Origin: Bryobacterales bacterium
GTDB taxonomy: Bacteria; Acidobacteriota; Terriglobia; Bryobacterales; Bryobacteraceae
Direction of reading: 5' to 3'
NCBI GenBank assembly: GCA_016789755.1
Contig: JAEUQG010000458.1
Location: forward strand, 1 to 56,788
Length of the DNA stretch: 56,788 nucleotides
Both the position numbers and the translations under genes were made by a program. Every line of letters starts with the position of its first letter. Within the stretch, counting starts at the first letter, position 1. The notes below the pieces were generated by a model that saw only the letters and a list, made by a program, of their open reading frames with translations, ran no database searches and was not told the origin of the DNA. Shown here piece after piece: positions 1-8,133 of the stretch.

Positions 1-895
1 CCAGCGTCTTCAGGATTCCTACCTCCCGCACCCGTTCGCGTACCGACATCGCCATCGTATTGGCCGACACAAGCAAGATCGTAAACGTGACCGCTGCGCA
101 AACCGAAAGCAGAATCGCCTTGATGTTGCCCATCATATTTAAGAACCCCAGGGCGAACGCACGTTCTGTTTCCGTCCTTGTCTGCACGGTCGAGTTACGG
201 AACTGATCGTCGATGGCACGGATCACCGCCTGCACCGCCTCCGGGCTTTCCACCAGGATGCTGAAGGCGCTGTAAACGTCGGTGTAACCCTCCGGCAAGC
301 TGCGGTTCTCTTTCACATACTCCCAATGGAAGAACAGTGAATCGCTCCCCATCTCCGATTCGTAGACTCCCCGCACGTTCAGCTCCAAGTCCATCGGATA
401 GATGTCGCCCTTGATAGTGAGCCGGTCTCCCACTTTCAATCCGTGTTTCTGAGCCACCTTCCTGCCGACGATGCAACCCCGCCTGTCGGATAGGAACGCC
501 TGTTTTTCCGCCTCAGGCAATTTCGTCTCCGGATGAATCACGAACAGCTTGCGTGCATCCACCCCGAACCGTGCAAAGAAGTTGTTCGGATCGCGTTCGT
601 CCTTGTATACGCCTTGAAACCATTGCCAGGGAGAAACCGACTTCACCCCGGGAGTCTTCTCCACCCGCTGCAGGTAATAGCCGGGCATCGGCAACGTGAT
701 CGATACCTTGTTCCTGGTGTTGAGACGCAATGCCTGGCTGGGCGGGGTGTCGCTCAAGTACAGGGCATAGTAGATGGCCATCATCAACCCCAACAGGGAC
801 AGCGAGAATCCCAGGCTGGTGATTGTCAGCAGCGTGCGCCGCCGGTTTCGAATCGCGTTTTTCCAGACAAGCGATGCATAGCGGCCCATAGCCAT
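1..895 (-). CDS. ABC transporter permease, FtsX/MacB type (partial)
   Basis: Reading leftward from the ATG at 895, the frame stays open for 298 codons to the window edge, so the C-terminus is missing. A positively charged N-terminus (WKNAIRNRRR) leads into a membrane helix at about residues 21-46. A long extracytoplasmic MacB-like domain follows, then a second helix near residues 258-285. The segment ending REVGILKTL is typical of the FtsX permease domain just after its first C-terminal helix. Such permeases work with a MacB/LolD-type ATPase in lipoprotein or peptide export; the ATPase is presumably beyond the left edge. A second in-frame ATG at 889 is an alternative start, with a TAGAAT hexamer at 898-903 eight bases before it. 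The substrate is unknown. Confidence 0.85.
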   Translation of the reverse strand, partial: MAMGRYASLVWKNAIRNRRRTLLTITSLGFSLSLLGLMMAIYYALYLSDTPPSQALRLNTRNKVSITLPMPGYYLQRVEKTPGVKSVSPWQWFQGVYKDERDPNNFFARFGVDARKLFVIHPETKLPEAEKQAFLSDRRGCIVGRKVAQKHGLKVGDRLTIKGDIYPMDLELNVRGVYESEMGSDSLFFHWEYVKENRSLPEGYTDVYSAFSILVESPEAVQAVIRAIDDQFRNSTVQTRTETERAFALGFLNMMGNIKAILLSVCAAVTFTILLVSANTMAMSVRERVREVGILKTL

Positions 896-941
896 TTATT
901 CTAGACCTGTATGGAGAGCGCGTCTGCGCCAGTTGGACAAG

Positions 942-1421
942 ATGCCCAATATCCTAGACGAACAGCAGATTCAGACCGACGAACAGTTCATGCGTCTGGC
1001 CATCGCCCAAGCAAGACTGGCGGAGACCCGGGGAGAGGTGCCTGTGGGAGCCGTTCTTGTGAGGGAAGGCAAGGTGATTGCCGAAGGCTCCAACTCCGTC
1101 ATCAGCTACCACGACCCTACCGCCCACGCCGAAATCAACGCCCTGCGCAATGGCGGGGCGGCCGCAGGCAACTACCGGCTGGAAGACACGACCCTATACG
1201 TCACCCTGGAACCGTGCGTAATGTGTGCCGGAGCACTGGTGCACGCCCGGGTCCGGCGCCTGGTCTTTGGCACGCGCGATCTCCGGTTCGGAGGAGTGCG
1301 CGCCAAATTCCGTCTTGCCGATTCGGACATACTCAATCACCGGTTGGAGGTGACCGAAGGAGTTCTCGGTGCGGAATGCCTGGAACTGTTGAAAGCCTTC
1401 TTCGATGCCCGCCGCGACTGA
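942..1421 (+). CDS. tadA: tRNA-specific adenosine deaminase TadA
   Basis: TadA deaminates the wobble adenosine (A34) of tRNA-Arg(ACG) to inosine in the cytoplasm. The 159-residue product has the usual length and the cytidine/deoxycytidylate deaminase zinc site: HAE near residues 62-64, with Glu as the proton shuttle, and PCVMC near 91-95 supplying the two Cys ligands. The PVGAVLV and GNYRLEDTTLYVTLEPC segments are characteristic. I chose the ATG at 942; an in-frame TTG at 933 would add three residues. It is divergent from the permease on its left and convergent with the HTH/lysozyme-like gene on its right. Assignment is secure, although a closely related guanine-deaminase-type member cannot be formally excluded. 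Confidence 0.93.
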   Translation: MPNILDEQQIQTDEQFMRLAIAQARLAETRGEVPVGAVLVREGKVIAEGSNSVISYHDPTAHAEINALRNGGAAAGNYRLEDTTLYVTLEPCVMCAGALVHARVRRLVFGTRDLRFGGVRAKFRLADSDILNHRLEVTEGVLGAECLELLKAFFDARRD

Positions 1422-1423
1422 AC

Positions 1424-2197
1424 TCAGCGGCTGGCGAGCAGCTTCGGACCCATCTGTTCCATCACTTCCATCACCCGAGCCGCGTATTGTTTGTTGGCCG
1501 GATTGTAGGTGCGGAGCTTGCCCACCATGTCCTTGCTGGCATAGATGGGCGATTTGGCCAGCCGTTCCGCCACGTGGTGGATCGCTTGACGGGCGGTGCC
1601 GAACTTGATCTTGCCCGACCCCCAGCCGAGCGGATTTCCGCCCTTCTGGTGCTTGCCCCCCGTGGTTTCCACGTAGGCGATGCTCGGTAACATACGCCAG
1701 TCCAACCCGTTGCGGTCCGCAGCCGCGATAAAAGCATCGGCGTCCTTTGCCAGCGGACATCCGCACTTCTCGAAGAAGTCTCTCAACGCCGAGAAACGTG
1801 GGTCCTTGGCGGTGTGCGCCGGCGGGGTCGATTGGCTCATCATCGAACTGCTGCTGCCTAACAGAAAGGCAAATGCCGCCCCCTTGGCCAGCATTTCCTT
1901 CAAGCTACGCGTGACGCCGCTCGACGTGGCAGCCTTCATCACAGCTTCAGCCGCTTCCTTGGCCGCCTTCGCTAACTTCCGGTTCAGCTCCTCTGCCACA
2001 TCCTCATCGATGGACCGCGCATACTGTTTCAGAAAATTGTCCCGATAGACGCCGGCGGGCAGTTTGTCGAGATCGAGATCTTCGATCGCCCGCAAATAGT
2101 AACAAGAGATCTTCGTCTTTTCGGCAATCGACTCCAGGGAAATACCCCTGCTTTGCCGCAATGCCGACAACTGCAAGATTTCTGGCTTGTACTCCAT
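1424..2197 (-). CDS. RodZ-type HTH domain fused to a lysozyme-like domain
   Basis: The 257-residue protein has two recognisable parts. Residues about 8-60 form a RodZ-like helix-turn-helix (HTH_25 style: LRQSRGISLESIAEKTKIS, then YRDNFLKQYA). A linker rich in Ala, Lys and Ser (about 65-130) contains a weakly hydrophobic stretch at 105-115. Residues about 150-250 look like a glucosaminidase or transglycosylase fold: a Glu at 177 in SIAYVETTGGK followed by NPLGWGSGKIKF, as in bacterial and phage peptidoglycan hydrolases. There is no convincing signal peptide, so how the C-terminal domain would reach the wall is unclear. I infer a link between a morphogenesis-type HTH module and peptidoglycan; enzymatic activity is unproven. 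Confidence 0.72.
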   Translation of the reverse strand: MEYKPEILQLSALRQSRGISLESIAEKTKISCYYLRAIEDLDLDKLPAGVYRDNFLKQYARSIDEDVAEELNRKLAKAAKEAAEAVMKAATSSGVTRSLKEMLAKGAAFAFLLGSSSSMMSQSTPPAHTAKDPRFSALRDFFEKCGCPLAKDADAFIAAADRNGLDWRMLPSIAYVETTGGKHQKGGNPLGWGSGKIKFGTARQAIHHVAERLAKSPIYASKDMVGKLRTYNPANKQYAARVMEVMEQMGPKLLASR

Positions 2198-2375
2198 GAA
2201 TGCAACAACTCCTGAGGGGAGAACTTCAATACTTCGGTTTCGAACGGTTAGACTTGCGAACCAGCCTGGTACAAACGGGGGAGGCTAGCAAACTTCAACG
2301 CGAATTAGAGATGGTACCACATTCCCAGTTCCTAAAGGTCGCTTGCGGGCGGGCCTATCGATAATCCGGCTGAGC

Positions 2376-2381
2376 TATACT
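2376..2381 (+). promoter_or_regulatory. Candidate -10 hexamer TATACT for the beta-propeller gene
   Basis: TATACT (5/6 match to consensus) ends 15 bases before the ATG at 2397. No matching -35 lies at normal spacing. If used, it would give a 5' UTR of about nine bases. It is a weak call on its own and is listed because similar placements recur in this window. Confidence 0.3.
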
Positions 2382-2396
2382 TGACGCACTAGGCTT

Positions 2397-3527
2397 ATGC
2401 GCCTCCTCTCTGCTGCAACCCTCGCTCTTTTCCTGCTCTCCGCCGGCTGTTCTCCAGAAGCCCCCATGCCTGCCTCACAGGCGCCTCCGACGCTCGATCT
2501 GCTTCCCGGCATGCCTCCGGTCCCCAATCCCCGGAACCTCTATTCCGAAACCGCGCCGGACAAGTTCAGCCCCGCCGTGCAAGGGCACCGCGAACTGGTC
2601 TACGTGCCCAACGCGCGCGGCAACAGCGTCACCGTCATCGACCCCAAAACCTTCCAGGTCATCGACACCATCAAAGCCGGAAAAGAGCCGCAGCACGTCG
2701 TCCCTTCCTACGACCTGAAGACCCTATACGCCACCAATGACCTCAGCAACACACTCACCGCCATCGATCCCGTCACGGGAAAGTTCACTAAGACCATCCG
2801 GGTGGAAGACCCCTACAACCTCTATTTCACTCCCGACGGAAAGTTCGCCATCGTGGTGGCCGAACGCCTCAAGCGCCTTGATTTCACCGACCCCCGGACT
2901 TTTAAGGTAATTGAACAGGTGAAGGTGCCCTGCCGCGGCGTCGATCATATCGATTTTTCCCCTGACGGCCGCTACCTCATCGCCACCTGCGAGTTTTCCG
3001 GTGAACTCGTCAAAGTGGATGTCGTATCGCGCCGTGTCATTGCTACTCTCGCCACCCCTGGCGGAGGAATGCCACAGGACATCAAGATCTCACCAGACGG
3101 CCGCACCTGGTACGTCGCCGACATGGACGCGAACGGCGTCCACACGATCGATGGGGATAAGTTCGTGGTGACGGGATTCCTGGCCACGGGCAAAGGCGCC
3201 CATGGCCTCTACGTCAGCCGGGACTTTAAGTACATGTATGTCACCAATCGCGGCGAAGGCTCCGTCAGCCTGATCAACTTGGCAACCGGCAAATTGGAGG
3301 AAACCAAGTGGCGCATTCCCGGTGGCGGTTCGCCGGACATGGGCAACGTTTCCGCCGATGGCAAGATCTTCTGGATCTCCGGCCGCTACCACCATGTCGT
3401 TTATGCCTTCGACACCGCCGACGGAAAGCTGCTGGCGAAAATTAAGGTGGGCCGCAACCCCCACGGTTTGTGTGTCTGGCCTCAGCCGGGCCGCTATTCC
3501 ATCGGCCACACCGGCGTCATGCGATAG
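2397..3527 (+). CDS. YVTN-family beta-propeller lipoprotein
   Basis: The N-terminus is a lipoprotein signal with lipobox LSAGC (Cys at residue 18), so the 376-residue protein is probably exported and lipid-anchored. The rest is a run of beta-propeller blades of the YVTN/surface-layer type: LVYVPNARGNSVTVIDPKT, LYATNDLSNTLTAIDP, MYVTNRGEGSVSLINLATG and similar, about 45 residues apart and consistent with a seven-bladed propeller. Such propellers bind ligands or proteins, and some are lactonases; no catalytic residues can be assigned. It ends 14 bases before the convergent end of the LytTR regulator. The function is therefore limited to secreted propeller lipoprotein. Confidence 0.85.
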   Translation: MRLLSAATLALFLLSAGCSPEAPMPASQAPPTLDLLPGMPPVPNPRNLYSETAPDKFSPAVQGHRELVYVPNARGNSVTVIDPKTFQVIDTIKAGKEPQHVVPSYDLKTLYATNDLSNTLTAIDPVTGKFTKTIRVEDPYNLYFTPDGKFAIVVAERLKRLDFTDPRTFKVIEQVKVPCRGVDHIDFSPDGRYLIATCEFSGELVKVDVVSRRVIATLATPGGGMPQDIKISPDGRTWYVADMDANGVHTIDGDKFVVTGFLATGKGAHGLYVSRDFKYMYVTNRGEGSVSLINLATGKLEETKWRIPGGGSPDMGNVSADGKIFWISGRYHHVVYAFDTADGKLLAKIKVGRNPHGLCVWPQPGRYSIGHTGVMR

Positions 3528-3541
3528 CGCGCCCACTCCGG

Positions 3542-4336
3542 TCAGAGCTTGAGCAGCATCCGCAGGCGCTTCGTCTGCACGCGGCTCACCGGTATCTCCG
3601 TCTGCTTTTTGTCGTCCATCCTAAGCTGATAGCTCGACTTGAACCACGGCACGACCTCCCGAATCCGGTTGATGTTCACCAGGTACGACCGGTGCACACG
3701 CCAAAACAGATCGGGATCGAGGTTGGACTGCAATTCTTCGATGGTGCGGTAATTCGACTGGCCCTCCATGTTGGTGGCCACAATGGTGATCAGGCCATCG
3801 TCGATGGTAGCGTACACAATGTCCTGGGCGTCCACAATAAAGTTCCGCGTCCCGCTCTTCAATAAGACCTTGTTCCGCTGCAAGGCGGGGCGCGCCCCAT
3901 CGTTGCCGGACTGAGGTTGAAACTGAGGTTCCTGCTCCTGCTGCGTCTCGGCGGTGTGGCGGCGAACGCGCTCGATGCTTTCCGCCAGTCTGTCCTTGTC
4001 CAAAGGCTTCAGCAGATAATCAATCGCCTCCAGCCGGAACGCCTCAACGGCATAGTTATCGTAGGCCGTGACAAATACGAAATAAGGCAGAGCCGCCAGT
4101 CGTTCACGCAACTGCCGGACGACGCTGACGCCGTCCATGCCGGGCATCTGCACGTCTAGAAAAACGACATCCGGATCGTATTCTTCAATCAGCGAAATGG
4201 CTTCCAACCCATTTCGCCCAACAGCTTGTATCTCTATGTCAGGAAAGTCTCTTAGCAGGTACGCGAGTTCGTCGCTGGCGAGCTTTTCGTCGTCGACCAG
4301 AACCGCGTGGATTACGGAAGTCGCGCGAGCTGGCAT
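3542..4336 (-). CDS. LytTR-family response regulator
   Basis: The product is 264 residues from the ATG at 4336. The N-terminal receiver has the acidic pair in VDDEK (residues 15-16), the phospho-acceptor Asp61 in VVFLDVQMPG and the conserved Lys110 in LLKPLDK. A Gln- and Glu-rich linker (about 128-145) joins it to a C-terminal LytTR DNA-binding domain ending SRVQTKRLRMLLKL, which contains the typical FWRVHRSYLVNINRI segment. Such regulators act as phosphorylation-dependent transcription factors. No histidine kinase lies beside it, so it is an orphan here. An upstream in-frame ATG at 4372 is possible. The 4336 start is favoured because it is the natural receiver N-terminus and an extended -10 sits just upstream. 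Confidence 0.92.
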   Translation of the reverse strand: MPARATSVIHAVLVDDEKLASDELAYLLRDFPDIEIQAVGRNGLEAISLIEEYDPDVVFLDVQMPGMDGVSVVRQLRERLAALPYFVFVTAYDNYAVEAFRLEAIDYLLKPLDKDRLAESIERVRRHTAETQQEQEPQFQPQSGNDGARPALQRNKVLLKSGTRNFIVDAQDIVYATIDDGLITIVATNMEGQSNYRTIEELQSNLDPDLFWRVHRSYLVNINRIREVVPWFKSSYQLRMDDKKQTEIPVSRVQTKRLRMLLKL

Positions 4337-4346
4337 GCAAGGTGTT

Positions 4347-4355
4347 AGTATAACA
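4347..4355 (-). promoter_or_regulatory. Extended -10 promoter element for the LytTR regulator
   Basis: On the minus strand the sequence reads TGTTATACT, an extended -10 (TGn followed by a 5/6 TATAAT match). It ends 10 bases before the ATG at 4336, so transcription would begin about 3-4 bases before the start codon. No Shine-Dalgarno sequence is present. This predicts a leaderless or near-leaderless mRNA. Confidence 0.5.
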
Positions 4356-4436
4356 GTTTGGCGCACATGCACACTTTCGCAAGCCTCACCTCAGGCCTGC
4401 TCCCGCGCCGATTCTCACGAGGAGTAGTTCGCAGTT

Positions 4437-5756
4437 TTGCCTACCCAAAATCAAGTCACTATCGCTCCGGCTGAGGGCAAGCTCGGAGTATTGATCCCTG
4501 GTATCGGCGCTGTTTCCACCACCTTCATCGCCGGAGTGGAAGCGGTCAAACGCGGTTTGGGACAACCCATCGGCTCATTGACGCAGTTGGCCACCATCCG
4601 CCTCGGCAAGCGTACCGACAACCGTACCCCCGCCATCAAAGACTTTGTCCCGCTCGCGCCCCTCGAGAATCTGGTTTTCGGGGGTTGGGACATTTACCCC
4701 GACACCGCCTACGAAGCTGCCGCCAATGCCCGCGTACTAGAAGAATCTCTTCTCACCAAGGTGAAAGAGCCACTGCAGGCCATCAAGCCGATGCCTGCCG
4801 TGTTCGATCAGGAGTACGTCAAGCGCATCAACGGGCCTAATGTTAAGACCAAGGGCTCGAAGATGGACAAGGCGCAGGAACTCATTGCCGATATCGAGAG
4901 TTTTCGCAAGGCCAATGACTGTTCCCGCCTGACGATGATCTGGTGCGGATCCACCGAGGTGTTCCACCGGCCCGCCGATGTGCACCGCACTCTGGAAACT
5001 TTCGAGAAGGGGCTGGCCGCGAACGACCCCGATATCGCCCCCAGCCAGATCTACGCCTATGCGGCGCTCCAATCCGGTGTCCCCTTCGCCAATGGGGCGC
5101 CCAACCTGACCCACGATATCCCCGCCTTGCTCGACTTGGCCCGCGACCGCCAGATTCCGATCTGCGGAAAGGATTTCAAGACAGGGCAGACGTTCATGAA
5201 GACGCTTCTCGCGCCTGGCTTCAAGGCGCGCATGCTCGGCGTCCACGGGTGGTTTTCCACCAACATCCTCGGCAACCGCGACGGTGAAGTTCTGGAGGAT
5301 CCAGGCTCCTTCAAGTCCAAAGAAGAAACCAAGCTGTCCGTCCTCGAGCAGATCTTCCAGCCTCACCTCTACCCCAACCTATATAAGGACCTCTATCACG
5401 CGGTCCGCATCAACTACTATCCTCCCCGCGGCGACGCCAAGGAAGGATGGGACAACATCGATATCTTCGGATGGCTCGGCTACCCGATGCAGATCAAGGT
5501 GGATTTCCTCTGCCGCGATTCGATCCTCGCGGCGCCCCTCGTTCTCGATCTTGTCCTGTTCCTCGACCTCGCACAGCGCGCCGGCATGAAGGGAATTCAG
5601 GAGTGGCTGTCCTTCTATTTCAAGGCCCCCATGACGGCTGAAGGCCTCTACCCCGAACACGACATCTTCATTCAGCTCATGAAACTGAAGAACACTCTCC
5701 GGTGGATGCGCGGTGAGGACCTGATCACCCACCTCGGTTTAGAGTATTACGACTAA
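4437..5756 (+). CDS. Inositol-3-phosphate synthase
   Basis: The enzyme converts D-glucose 6-phosphate to 1D-myo-inositol 3-phosphate using NAD as internal redox cofactor, the first step to inositol lipids and thiols. The 439-residue length suits the family. Visible signatures are the N-terminal dinucleotide-binding segment GVLIPGIGAVSTTFIAGV (about residues 17-34), the diagnostic GKDFKTGQT motif, and WFSTNILGNRDG followed by the DGWDNID-like KEGWDNIDIFGWLG. The start is TTG at 4437, supported by ACGAGGAG about 12 bases upstream; no ATG fits. The downstream epimerase is co-oriented 32 bases away, so the two may be co-transcribed. Confidence 0.93.
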   Translation: MPTQNQVTIAPAEGKLGVLIPGIGAVSTTFIAGVEAVKRGLGQPIGSLTQLATIRLGKRTDNRTPAIKDFVPLAPLENLVFGGWDIYPDTAYEAAANARVLEESLLTKVKEPLQAIKPMPAVFDQEYVKRINGPNVKTKGSKMDKAQELIADIESFRKANDCSRLTMIWCGSTEVFHRPADVHRTLETFEKGLAANDPDIAPSQIYAYAALQSGVPFANGAPNLTHDIPALLDLARDRQIPICGKDFKTGQTFMKTLLAPGFKARMLGVHGWFSTNILGNRDGEVLEDPGSFKSKEETKLSVLEQIFQPHLYPNLYKDLYHAVRINYYPPRGDAKEGWDNIDIFGWLGYPMQIKVDFLCRDSILAAPLVLDLVLFLDLAQRAGMKGIQEWLSFYFKAPMTAEGLYPEHDIFIQLMKLKNTLRWMRGEDLITHLGLEYYD

Positions 5757-5788
5757 TCGACCCCTACTCCCGGAGCGACAAAACGGCT

Positions 5789-6784
5789 ATGAGAGTTCTA
5801 GTCATCGGTGGAACGCTGTTCATCGGACGAAATCTGGTGGAAGCATTGGTGAAGGCTGGGCACGAAGTGTCCATCATGCACCGCAAGACCGAGCATACGT
5901 TTGGTAAAAAAGTCGGCAATATCGTTGCAGACCGCAATGATACGGAATCCGTCAGGCGGGCGCTCAAGGACGAAAAGTTCGACGTTGTGTTCGACAACGT
6001 TTATGACTGGCAGCGCGGCACTACCGCTGCTCACGTCGAGCAAACAGCCAAGGCGTGTGGCGATCACCTTCGCCGCTACATTTTCATGTCGAGTGTCGCC
6101 GCCTATGGCGACGGCCTGAATCATCATGAAGGCGACGCCCTTGCCCCTGACGACCATCCCGATACCTACGTGCGCAACAAGGCCCAATCCGAGCGCATGC
6201 TCTTCCGTATGCATCAACGTTACGGGACCCCCGTCGTGACCCTGCGCCCCCCCTATATCTACGGCCCCTCCAATCCCTTCTATCGCGAGGCCTTCTTCTG
6301 GGATCGCATGCGCGAAAGCCGGCCCATCATCATCCCCGGCGACGGCCGCCGCCTCATGCAGTTTGTCTTCGTCAAAGATCTCGTGTGGGCGTGCCTCAAG
6401 GCTATGGATGAACCCAACGCCGTAGGCCACGCTTTTAACATCGCCAATCCGCGCCCGCTCACTCAGACCGAAGTCGTGCAGGCCTTCGCCGACACCGCTG
6501 GGCGCAAGCCAGTCTTCGTGCGGATACCCCGTGAACGTATTCTGGCCGCGGGAGGCAATCCGATGAATTCCCCGCTCTACTTCGGCGTGTATTTCGACAT
6601 GCCTGCCATCACGCAGGTTATTAGCAAGGCGCAACGAGTGCTACGTTTCAAAGCGACTCCGTTTTCTGAGGGTCTTAAAGAAACCTACCGCTGGTACCAG
6701 CGCAACCGCTCCCGCCAGCCGCAGGATTACACCTTCGAAGACCGTCTTCTCTCGCGTTACCTGGTGGCGGCCACCGCATCGTAA
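5789..6784 (+). CDS. NAD-dependent epimerase/dehydratase (extended SDR)
   Basis: The 331-residue product is an extended short-chain dehydrogenase. Its N-terminal Rossmann motif is VIGGTLFIG (residues 5-13). The catalytic YxxxK is Y127-VRN-K131, with Ser101/102 in FMSSVAAYG. GPSNPFYREAFFWDRM and QFVFVKDL resemble the nucleotide-sugar epimerase/isoflavone-reductase-like group that also contains chloroplast RNA-binding proteins. The substrate cannot be told from sequence; a nucleotide sugar or an inositol-derived sugar is possible given its upstream neighbour. It is co-oriented with the inositol-3-phosphate synthase and convergent with the Nudix gene, two bases apart. Confidence 0.88.
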   Translation: MRVLVIGGTLFIGRNLVEALVKAGHEVSIMHRKTEHTFGKKVGNIVADRNDTESVRRALKDEKFDVVFDNVYDWQRGTTAAHVEQTAKACGDHLRRYIFMSSVAAYGDGLNHHEGDALAPDDHPDTYVRNKAQSERMLFRMHQRYGTPVVTLRPPYIYGPSNPFYREAFFWDRMRESRPIIIPGDGRRLMQFVFVKDLVWACLKAMDEPNAVGHAFNIANPRPLTQTEVVQAFADTAGRKPVFVRIPRERILAAGGNPMNSPLYFGVYFDMPAITQVISKAQRVLRFKATPFSEGLKETYRWYQRNRSRQPQDYTFEDRLLSRYLVAATAS

Positions 6785-6785
6785 C

Positions 6786-7310
6786 CTAGGCCTCTGCCAA
6801 GCCTAGCCAGTCGCAGACCAGGCGGTAGGTAAAGCCCCACAGCGGGACTTCGTTCAAGGGGATCGCGGGCCATTTCATCGATTCAGGAAGCCCAGGCACG
6901 GCCATGCGCCGGTGCCGCACCGGGTCGGCAAGGATGCTCACGGGAGCCCACATCGCTTCCACAGCCTCGGATGGGTCCACCCTCACCGGCAGGCATTTCT
7001 CCACCCGAAATCCGAAGGGCGCCACGAGAATCTGCCTTCCCACCCGCCGCCCTGCGCTCGACGGCGGCAGCGTCACGGAAAGCTGCTCGCGCGGCAGTAC
7101 AATATCGCACTCCTCCCGCAACTCCCGCAATGCTGTGTCCAGTAGATCCCTGTCCTCCGGATCGCGCCGGCCCCCAGGAAAAGACCAGTGACCCGACCAC
7201 GGATCGCGTGGATTGGTCGCTCTGCGAATGAGGAGGATCGATTCCTCCGGCAGCCGTGCGTGCAGAATCACAACGGCTGCTTCCGGTTCCAACTGCGCGG
7301 ACAAGTTCAC
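6786..7310 (-). CDS. Nudix hydrolase, CoA pyrophosphatase-like
   Basis: A 174-residue Nudix protein. The Nudix helix region runs from about residue 45 to 70: PGGRRDPEDRDLLDTALREL followed by REECDI. It keeps the Arg-Glu-Leu-x-Glu-Glu core that binds Mg2+. The spacing PGGxxDPxDxxxxxTALRE is that of the CoA/NADH pyrophosphatase group (NudL-like), which cleaves CoA to 3',5'-ADP and phosphopantetheine. The last conserved Gly of the box is Asp here. The start is GTG at 7310 with AGAGG directly upstream. It ends at 6786, beside the convergent epimerase, and the convergent layout leaves it as a probable single-gene unit. Exact substrate is uncertain. Confidence 0.85.
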   Translation of the reverse strand: MNLSAQLEPEAAVVILHARLPEESILLIRRATNPRDPWSGHWSFPGGRRDPEDRDLLDTALRELREECDIVLPREQLSVTLPPSSAGRRVGRQILVAPFGFRVEKCLPVRVDPSEAVEAMWAPVSILADPVRHRRMAVPGLPESMKWPAIPLNEVPLWGFTYRLVCDWLGLAEA

Positions 7311-7319
7311 CCTCTATCT

Positions 7320-8033
7320 TCAGGATCGCACGATCCGCCGCCGCCACTCGAAGAGCACTACGCCCGTGGCCACGCTCACATTGAGCGAAGCGATCGCGCC
7401 GGCCATCGGTATCCTCACCACCGTGTCGCATTGCTTGCGTACATGCTCGTGCAGTCCCTTCCCCTCTCCCCCCAGCACAAATACCGCCGGCCCGTTGTAG
7501 ACCACACGATCGTAGTCTTCCTCGCCCCTCTCATCCACGCCGTAAATCCAATACCCTTTCTCTTTTAGCTTCTCCATCTCCTGCCGCACGTTGCCGATTC
7601 GCACCACGGGCAAATGCTCAATGGCCCCGGCGGAAGCCTTGACGACCGTCTCAGTAATACCGGCCGCGCGCCGGTCCGGAATCAACACCGCATCCACCCC
7701 CGCCGCGTGCGCCGATCGGATGATGGCCCCCAGGTTGTGCGGATCCTCCACTCCGTCCAGCAACACCAGACAACGGGCCTCGCCGAGGTCATCGAGCGTC
7801 GCGTACTTTTGCGCGGCTCCAAAGGCCAGCACTCCCTGGTGCACACCTCCCTTGGCGGCCCGTTCCAAAGCCTCGCGCGGCTCGAATCGCACTGGTACGG
7901 ATGCCTGGCGCGCGAGATCGATGATCTCCTGCAGCTTCGGTCCCCCTGCGCCCTTGGCAATAAGAATCCTGTCCAACTGGCGGCCGGCGCGCAAGGCTTC
8001 GCGCACCGGATGTACACCGGCAATAATGCTCAC
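7320..8033 (-). CDS. rlmB: 23S rRNA (guanosine-2'-O)-methyltransferase RlmB / SpoU family
   Basis: SpoU-family (SPOUT) methyltransferase, most like RlmB, which 2'-O-methylates G2251 of 23S rRNA. An N-terminal substrate-binding domain (IAGVHPVREALRAG, ILIAKGAG) precedes the catalytic domain. The three SpoU motifs are visible: DPHNLGAIIRSAHAAG, FVLGGEGKGL and IASLNVSVATGVVLFEW. I start it at GTG 8033, giving 237 residues that align with the family N-terminus. The frame remains open to 8192, but that extension would overlap the divergent VOC gene and matches nothing. A TATACT hexamer (8040-8045, minus strand) six bases upstream of the GTG supports a leaderless start. Confidence 0.9.
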   Translation of the reverse strand: MSIIAGVHPVREALRAGRQLDRILIAKGAGGPKLQEIIDLARQASVPVRFEPREALERAAKGGVHQGVLAFGAAQKYATLDDLGEARCLVLLDGVEDPHNLGAIIRSAHAAGVDAVLIPDRRAAGITETVVKASAGAIEHLPVVRIGNVRQEMEKLKEKGYWIYGVDERGEEDYDRVVYNGPAVFVLGGEGKGLHEHVRKQCDTVVRIPMAGAIASLNVSVATGVVLFEWRRRIVRS

Positions 8034-8039
8034 GGCCTC

Positions 8040-8045
8040 AGTATA
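8040..8045 (-). promoter_or_regulatory. Candidate -10 hexamer for rlmB
   Basis: TATACT on the minus strand, six bases upstream of the GTG start at 8033. Transcription would begin at or next to the start codon. No good -35 is seen at 16-18 bases. It is listed as support for the shorter start of rlmB. Confidence 0.35.
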
Positions 8046-8133
8046 CCCGTGCGCCTGCTTCCCACGGAACCGCGGCGCGAAGTAACTTCCCAACTCCTCC
8101 CACAGAGGAGATTCCTGGCGTACACTAGGACCC

